Positions 57,521 to 64,000 of a stretch of DNA of 64,000 bases are shown here, piece after piece. A program made the position numbers and the translations under genes. The first letter of the stretch is position 1. Every line of letters starts with the position of its first letter. The notes beneath the pieces are model-generated. The model was not told the origin of the DNA. It did no database searches and saw only the letters and a list, made by a program, of their open reading frames with translations. The DNA comes from Heliocidaris erythrogramma (Eukaryota > Echinodermata > Echinoidea > Camarodonta > Echinometridae): contig CM046853.1 in the NCBI GenBank assembly GCA_025617745.1, forward strand, positions 9,626,974 through 9,690,973, written 5' to 3'.

Positions 57521-58087
57521 TACAGGGTTGGAAAAAAGTTTGGAATATTTTTATTCCAAGAATTATTTCTTGTCTTAAACATATCCCTCGTTATTTTAAG
57601 TTCTTCGTTGAGGTTCAAATAAAAGATATGTGTCCCTTTTTAACTTTAAAAGCACAACATTAAAAATCAGGCTTATCACACAGTGCAGAGGTCCACTTGG
57701 AATTCGGAAGCGTATATTTGCTGTTTTTGCAAATGTCTAACGAAAAAGTTAAATAATCAGATACAGTTTAATTGCTATACCGAAGTCCTCAAAATGACTG
57801 CAAACTGCACGTAGCTTTTTCAAAATTCCACGTGAAGTACAGAAATGTATAACAAGATGTTCAAACACAAATAGAGCAAATCTGACAACATGTGGTTCAT
57901 TGGTCAGCCATTGTAACATGTTTAACAATATTACGTAATCTTTGGTACAAGATGGAACAGTAGACTTCATTCAACACAGTTAATCCGATTTGGATGAATT
58001 ATTCATCACAATATAGTAGAAACTAGCATTTAAAATCAGACATACTCATCGCCAAAAAAATATTCCAAACTTTTTTCCAACCCTGTA
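57521..58087. mobile_element. Tc1/mariner-type MITE with perfect 30-bp TIRs
   Basis: CAGGGTTGGAAAAAAGTTTG and the next 10 bases (57523-57552) are repeated exactly in inverse at 58056-58085. Both ends are flanked by TA (57521-57522, 58086-58087). Total about 563 bp. TA duplication plus CAGGGTTGG-type TIRs are Tc1/mariner hallmarks. The interior minus-strand frame (57749-57970) does not show a D,D(E/D) triad that I can identify. Identical TIRs suggest a recent insertion. Confidence 0.9.
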
Positions 58088-58600
58088 AAGTGCGTTGCAT
58101 GCTGTTGATATTATGAAACTGGATTCTGAATTCTTTTCTAGACCCCTGAGTAGAGACCAGCAAAGAGGACAACAATTTTTAAACTGAGGTATCTACATAG
58201 GCCTTTAAAAAAATATTTTTTCCCCTCCTGCCTAGAGCTCCATTTAAGAGGAAGGATAGGCTCTTTCAGTCCAGTGAGTCTGAAAGTAAAGGCTATAAGA
58301 TTGAAAGTTTCATATTCCCTGTTTGATATTTATTGCTAGGGAACCTCAAACTTTATCCTACTCTGAGTAGGAATTTCCTGAAGGAAACCCAACAAAGAAG
58401 ATGCATAGAACATGAAAGAGTGATATAGGGAGTAGAAAAGTACATATAATAATAATTGATCTCATTTGTTAAAGTAGATATTCAAAGAAAATCACAAATA
58501 TGGCAATTAATGTATCACTAGAAACTGGGAAGCTTACAGATGGCAATCGTATAAGTTTTATGTCAACTGCGTATCTGGTGATTATAAAAACAACACAAAT
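58088..58600. other. AT-rich stretch
   Basis: Nothing recognised. Confidence 0.5.
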
Positions 58601-58619
58601 AAAAGCTCTTCTCAGCATC

Positions 58620-59384
58620 TGGAATATCCGAGGATTCGCCAGAAATATAGCGATGTTTTGATGTCGTCACACTCGGGATCGATCCTGCTTAAGCAGACGA
58701 CGTCCTATAATGAATGAACGTAATTGCAATGCAATTATTTATCAAATTATAAAGAGTTTGGTGTATTTAAACATGACCTTATTTCACACCATTATAAAGG
58801 GAAAGTGAAACTGATTCTGATAGCTAAAACCGTTTGATTGTAAATACATAGGAGAAGGGTCAATGATCAATGAAATAAACCCCACTTTCAAATTGAAAAG
58901 CCCTCCGAATAATAGCAGGATGGTATTCGTTCCCTCTTGAAACGCCGAACATGCCCCGGTGCAAGCAGCTGAAAATACAATGGCGTCTTATTTTGTTTAC
59001 AAGTGACTGATTCCTTTATTTTTTTAACGCTGCATTTTTCATCAAAATAATACCATACACGAAGTTAAGAGTGAGGCAACAGACTAACATTAAGACTGAC
59101 GCTAGTGAAGGAAGAGAAATAAGTGAAGAGGAGATGACAAAATAGGCTCTGAAAAATGTGTAAGATGTTATGGGACATCGTCTGCTTAGACAGGACTGGT
59201 CCAGGGTGTGTCGTCACATATCTCAGCAGCGTTCGAGGAGCTCTTCAGCTGCTATATCGGGGGCTGTATTTTACCGTTTTATAATTGATAATAATCATTA
59301 CTTCAAATGTTTCCAAGCGTTGAATTTGGATAACCTTGTTTAATTTATGCCATCTATGCAATAATAAGTATTAAGCCAATATTT
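58620..59384 (+). mobile_element. Repeat E, copy 2, with internal inverted arms
   Basis: The right part, 59118-59384, is the inverse of 6374-6642. In addition GTCGTCACACT ... CTTAAGCAGACGACGTCCTA (58663-58711) is inverted at 59165-59219 (GGGACATCGTCTGCTTAGAC ... TGTCGTCAC), making ~50-bp arms about 500 bp apart. This looks like a non-autonomous fold-back element of which copy 1 keeps only one arm. Outer ends are not defined. Confidence 0.75.
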
Positions 59385-59996
59385 AAAATCATTAACGTTC
59401 TACTTTAAATGTCATTGGGGTGGGGGGGGGGGGGGGGTTGTTGTTGATGCATGCATTTTAGTGGTTGCTTGGTGTTTTCAGTTTTACTAGGGCATATAAA
59501 GCTTTCAACTTTCAGATCTATATTTTAAAGCAATTTAGAAGATGTGTATTATAAGTCAACCAACAGGACAGATATTTTTGTTTTTGTTAGTAATGGTACC
59601 AATTTCCTTTCAATCTTTTGTTTCAGAATTGATTGAAGATTGAAGAGTAGATTTTGAGTGTCCATATTATCTCAACCAGTCATTGTACTAGATACAAAGA
59701 CCTACTGAACTTTTTGTTTTGACCATTAATCTGATCTTTCCTGACCTAGCTTTGTGGAGGCAGCGATATATATAACAGATATATTGTCTAAATTAGATGT
59801 GAATGTAGGGTTGAGAGGGTCACTGAAGCCGCATTCACACTTGACATTTAAAACCACCTTCGAAAAGAACGTCTTTACAAGATAAAACAAAAGAGTGCAT
59901 GTGACAAAGGCCATGGTCTTGACATATTCCAGTTCCAAATTTGCTGATGTGCTATTTCTTAATATTCAATATTGAGTGGAATTGGTTAGTTGAAGT
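59385..59996. other. Spacer with poly-G
   Basis: Poly-G near 59419-59438 followed by TTGTTGTTGATGCATGCAT. No gene. Confidence 0.5.
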
Positions 59997-60135
59997 GGGG
60001 AGCGTTTCATCAAGCGTTTTGTCAGTGATTTTTTTCTGACAAATTTGCTCTCAGCCAATCAGATGCAAGGATTTCTGTAGCTTATAACAGTTGTCGATAA
60101 ATATCACTGACAATACGCTTAATGAAACACTCCCC
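59997..60135. mobile_element. Short hairpin MITE (~139 bp) with GGGGAGYGTTTCAT ends
   Basis: The left end GGGGAGCGTTTCATCAAGCG and the inverse of the right end GGGGAGTGTTTCATTAAGCG pair for about 35 bp (both continue to TTGTCAGTGAT). The core CTGACAAATTTGCTCTCAGC / CAATCAGATGCAAGG also occurs at 43247-43300. Confidence 0.8.
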
Positions 60136-62034
60136 TGATCACCTAAGAAAGGTACTTACAATGATTTACTCATTGTATTGTGCTGATGAGTCTCTGATCC
60201 TGAATTCTCACTTGTTTTTACACAAGATAGCATATAGAATTTATCGTGGTTAAATGCATTTTGGAAGATACATTACAGTATATGCATTACACTTTGCTTG
60301 TTATTTTTGATTGAACATCGAAGACTGATTTTTAGTTTGCCAAATATGGGTTCTTTTTTCATTTTTTTTGCTCATATATGATAACCCAAAGTATGAATGC
60401 CTCTTTGCCCAATTCATAGAAATCTTCTCCCCTTTACAGTGTAGTCCTTGTCACTGTGTCATTATATTACTGCTACTTCATGTATATTTTAGTTAGGCCA
60501 AAATTTATTCAGATGTTGAGTAAGGCCAAACATAAGTAACATGATTAATCATCACCACTTGATAACCCTGTGGAAATCATAACTCAAAGCAACAACTGAA
60601 AAGTTTTGCTACACCAAGTTTGACATCCATGTGAACAGGGATTTATAATGAAATGCATTGTGAGGTGGTTTGTTTTCACCTGTTCGCACTGAAGTACATG
60701 TAGATGACGTCAGTTTTTATGAAGAGGTCACTTACTTCTAGGTCATGTTTCTGTCTTGTTAAACTTGTTTATTTCTAATTTTCTTCACTTCTCACTGAAC
60801 TCCCAGGTGTTACCTCACTGCTACCAATTATTCCTTCAATTTAGTGGATGTTAGGATGGATTTGAGGAGTAATGCCATGTTTGAATAATTCTTTGAATAA
60901 CTTTGTTAACCCTCCATAATTGCTATTTTCTTGAATATATTTTTTGTAGTTAAAAGTACGTTGTTGGCCATGGATGCTCTTTGGATTTTCAAAATAAAAA
61001 TTAGTTTTCTTGATATTCTCCAGAGTTAATTTTCATAAATTCCTGTTTTTCATGGGCTTGATTTTTTTAGTTTGTAATTGCTTTCTACTTCTGTGTAATT
61101 TAATACTTATTTGTCTGTTTGCAGTATTTTTTCTTTGCTATTCATTGGAACATTGAGTCTGTCATTATTTGATAAGATGTAGAAGTTGAGACTCCTTCTA
61201 TCCGATGAGTTATGATTTATCTAGTCAGTAACAACCATAATCTAGGTATAAAGAAGCATTAGTTATTGGATTAATCAAGTGATATTACATTTTTGAGCAA
61301 TGCATTTACAATTCATGTTTCTAATGCTTTTTAAATAAATGTTAATTATTGATTAGCTAATTAAAACAATAAAACAATATTTGCTTTTGGTTTTTTTCAT
61401 CCCTTTATTTTCCCCTCTTTCCCCTTTTAAAAGCATAAGGTCTAAGAGTTGGTTATGAATGGATATTGGAAGTACCAACAAAGAAAGAGGGTTTTGACAA
61501 CTGTATACATAAAGCAAAAACAAACTATGTATTGATTACAACTGTAGAATTGTGGATGATTCAGAAGGTTGTTATTACTACTCTCTCAAGGGCAAACCAT
61601 CCCAAGAACATTGATTGACCTCATTCCATTTGTCTTATTAGGCTTTTTCACTCCCAAACCAACTTGGAAATTATACCGAACACTATCCAGAGAAGGAAAG
61701 ATGTTACTTAATAGTTCATACTAGCAAGCTTTTGCCAGAATGAGCCTTTTGTTACGCATTTAGTTCAAAACACGGTTGCGTCTACTGTTATTTTCATATA
61801 ATCGCTGATTTAAAATGATGATGTAAAACTCACAAAAAGGGGTGTTTTGAATTGACGTCTGAATAGACATATCTTCAGAAAGACGGTTTCTGGGGAAGCA
61901 TAAACACGCAATCATTTTTAAACAGGTTTCCAGTTCACGTGAAAATCTGCGTGCCACTTGCGCAATGATTGTTTTTTGCTTTCTCAATGCATGCATGAAC
62001 AAGCAGTTGGCATCCGAGCAAAGACCTTGTAGTT
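60136..62034. other. AT-rich stretch
   Basis: No exon, RNA gene or element ends recognised. Acceptor-like sites (for example TTTGCAG at 61122-61128) lead into early stops. Confidence 0.5.
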
Positions 62035-62332
62035 ATCTTGTAGTTCCAGACCCTATGAACAGACTTGTAGTTTCAAAACTTAAAGTTTAGTTCAAGAACC
62101 ACAATGCTGAAATGCTGAAACTACCTCCTTGTAGTTATGGACCGTGTGGACAGAACAAACTTCATGTTTAGCAATCTCGTTGTTAATGATGACCTCTCTG
62201 CTTATGTTAAATGGTTAATTTACTACGCTCGACTTGTAGTCTCAGAACAATGAGCATCGTTGCGTGTGAACCCTCGTTGTTAGTGGGCCGTTGTTTCGTG
62301 AACTGAAAGTTTCGAAACTACAAGTCCCATAT
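62035..62332. mobile_element. MITE with GACTTGTAGTTTC inverted ends
   Basis: GACTTGTAGTTTCAAAACTT (62062-62081) is inverted at about 62308-62329 (AAGTTTCGAAACTACAAGTC). Further CTTGTAGTT words are scattered between. No coding potential. Confidence 0.65.
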
Positions 62333-62513
62333 TTGATTCTTCATTACAGTTTCATTACAATTCCTTCCAACTGTGTTGGGTTAATACAAATGTTGCTGTC
62401 CATATGATGTTAGGTGTAATAACATGCTTCTATCTACTTGGAAATTTTTGAGCCAAATTTTGTATTTCAAAGGATGGAATTCATAGAATTACAGATAAGG
62501 CCAAATAAAAATT

Positions 62514-62811
62514 ATTCCTAGTTTCTCGTCCCCGCCCACATCCTTTTTTGCGCCTGCCTCCTTTTTTTTGTTATTTGATATTTTTGTATTTTTTTTAAAA
62601 AACCACTGACATTTTGCTGCAGACCCCTAAAGTTATAACTTGATGCCTTTTTGTGGGTTTAAAGGGAGCCCAGAAGAATACAGATATAACGGGAAGCCTT
62701 GCCTAATAGCATTTGTATGTGCGGCGGCCATCTTGGAAAAATATAAAATATAAAATAAAATGGTACCCCCTCCTCATTTTTCGAAAAATCTGGACAAGAA
62801 ACTAGGAATCA
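62514..62811. mobile_element. MITE with ATTCCTAGTTTCTCGTCC ends
   Basis: The left end ATTCCTAGTTTCTCGTCC and the inverse of the right end ATTCCTAGTTTCTTGTCC differ at one position. The interior is T-rich and non-coding, with GGCGGCCATCTTGGAAAAAT near 62722. Confidence 0.7.
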
Positions 62812-63579
62812 ATTTTGGTCTAAAATATCTTTATAATAGAGAGTTGGTTGATCAATAAAAAGTGAGGGTAGATTTCTTTTTATTACTCTTATCATCTAAA
62901 TGACAGAGTGATGTTACAATTGGCCTCAAGTTCATCTACCCCTTGACTTGTAACATGTATTCCTGATTGTAATAAATTCTATGTGCTTCTGCCTCACTAG
63001 GCATAACAAGCACATGCCTCCTAGTGCAATAAGCACCATTACACTTTCCATTCTGTCTATGTGCATGTGTGTGTGTACGACCGAGTGTAGCTTCCTTTGC
63101 TTTGTGCAAGCATGACCCATCTGTTGTCCGCTTTCCTCGCTTGCGCCGAGTGGTCAACCATTTTGAATTTCATTTGCAGAGAGAGAGCAAGTGAAGCATC
63201 CCATCATCCTTTGTGGTGCCCCATGCATGAGATGTTTACCTGGCTATTTGATTTTTTTTTGTTCTTCTCGGATTCTGCAAGCCTGTTTTTTGGCATGAAG
63301 CCAAAGACCTCAAGCATGAAGCAAGCGCTTGATTATGGACTTGGCCATAAGCCCTTGACCCAGAAAGATAGGGAAAAAAGGAAAGGAAGGGGGGAACAGG
63401 AAGGATGACCTAATGAAATTGGAAAAGAAACGACCACCAAAGAATCCTTTTTGTGTGTAGTTCTTTCCTTCTTTTGTGGGACTGGTAGAGAAAAGGGACA
63501 AAATATGTGATGACGTCAGTAAATAAAGAGTTATGAATGGAAAGCTTTGTTAGTAGGGTGATTCGGTCCTGTGGTATTA
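62812..63579. other. Stretch without a convincing exon
   Basis: ATTTGCAG at 63172-63179 could be an acceptor, but what follows (EREQVKHPIILCGAPCMRC in phase 1) is not FN3-like. The region 63096-63180 is GC-richer. Confidence 0.4.
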
Positions 63580-64000
63580 TAATAATAATAATAATTTTGT
63601 ACTTATATAGCACACGAATCTGCATGAAAGAGGCACCCTAGGTGCACAATAAATGAAAAGCATAACAAATGTTACAAATCAAAAGTAAACTATGATTAAG
63701 AATGGAAAAACACCATGAAAACAGATATAGCATGAGCAAAGAAACAGTGCAATATAAACAATAACGTATTTCAAATAATTATTTTAACATTAATGGAATG
63801 CCTTCTTCATCAAGAAGGTTTTCAAGTTCTTTTGGAAGTTCCAAGCCGATGTGCTGGATTTAATGTCCAAGGGAAGGGAGTTCCAAGCAAGTTTTTGATC
63901 TAGGCGATATGAATCCACATCTTTCTGTATGAGTGATGCTCTCTTGTATTGTGTACATTGTCCTTTAATGATTTGATCCATGGAAAAAAGAAATGGTGAA
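63580..64000 (-). mobile_element. 3' end of a non-LTR retrotransposon (CR1/L2-like)
   Basis: On the minus strand, 63981-63790 encodes RLDQKLAWNSLPLDIKSST followed by AWNFQKNLKTFLMKKAF and a stop. The WNSLPxxI...FxxxLKxxL pattern is the typical C-terminus of CR1/L2-type LINE reverse-transcriptase proteins. After the stop, about 165 nt of 3' UTR contain GTGCTATATAAGTACAAAAT and end in an (ATT)n tail (63582-63596 on the + strand as ATAATAAT), a usual LINE/SINE 3' end. The body lies beyond the window edge. Confidence 0.75.

Noticed and set aside
59626-59660. Acceptor-like TTTGTTTCAG
   Set aside because: Stops follow almost at once in the required phase.
63172-63290. Possible exon after ATTTGCAG
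   Set aside because: The translated sequence lacks FN3 features and no donor keeps phase.

Overview
The window is animal nuclear DNA, most likely from an echinoderm and probably a sea urchin. It is AT-rich and intron-dominated, it is full of TACATGTA-type palindromes, and its dispersed repeats look like those I know from echinoid genomes. No species can be named from the sequence alone.

Only one protein-coding gene can be supported, on the + strand. It covers nine internal exons (12966-50613) of a single-pass receptor of the DCC/neogenin/protogenin (IGDCC) family. The exons encode four Ig domains followed by FN3-1, FN3-2 and the first half of FN3-3. The linkers and FN3 domains resemble protogenin more than DCC. 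The exon with the signal peptide, the remaining FN3 domains, the membrane segment and the cytoplasmic tail are not in the window. Every splice junction keeps frame except inside the FN3-2 exon (49562-49866), which is one nucleotide short.

Layout: 1-12965 is upstream intron or flank, with fold-back elements, two copies of large repeat families and a GC-rich terminal-inverted-repeat element. Exon A (Ig1) lies at 12966-13259. A 24.7-kb intron follows, holding many MITE-like elements, a DR1-bearing tandem array (26135-27230), a tRNA-derived SINE and, near 37.3-37.6 kb, a Penelope-like fragment followed by a hammerhead-ribozyme-like motif. Exons B and C (Ig2 and the start of Ig3) lie at 38005-38847. 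The next intron carries a 3.8-kb tandem array with a ~1-kb higher-order period and long poly-G tracts (39133-42959). Exons D to I lie at 46451-50613. From 50614 to the end I find no further exon, only repeats and AT-rich sequence, ending in the 3' end of a minus-strand LINE.

The most notable observations are: (1) two inverted copies of one ~170-bp-monomer repeat element bracket exons G-I, and one copy ends 8 nt from the exon G splice acceptor; (2) arrays of AGGTCA half-sites in DR1 spacing recur in three repeat families; (3) a hammerhead-like fold sits beside a Penelope-like fragment; (4) an otherwise intact receptor exon has a one-base frameshift; (5) a 51-bp near-perfect palindrome lies at 488-538.
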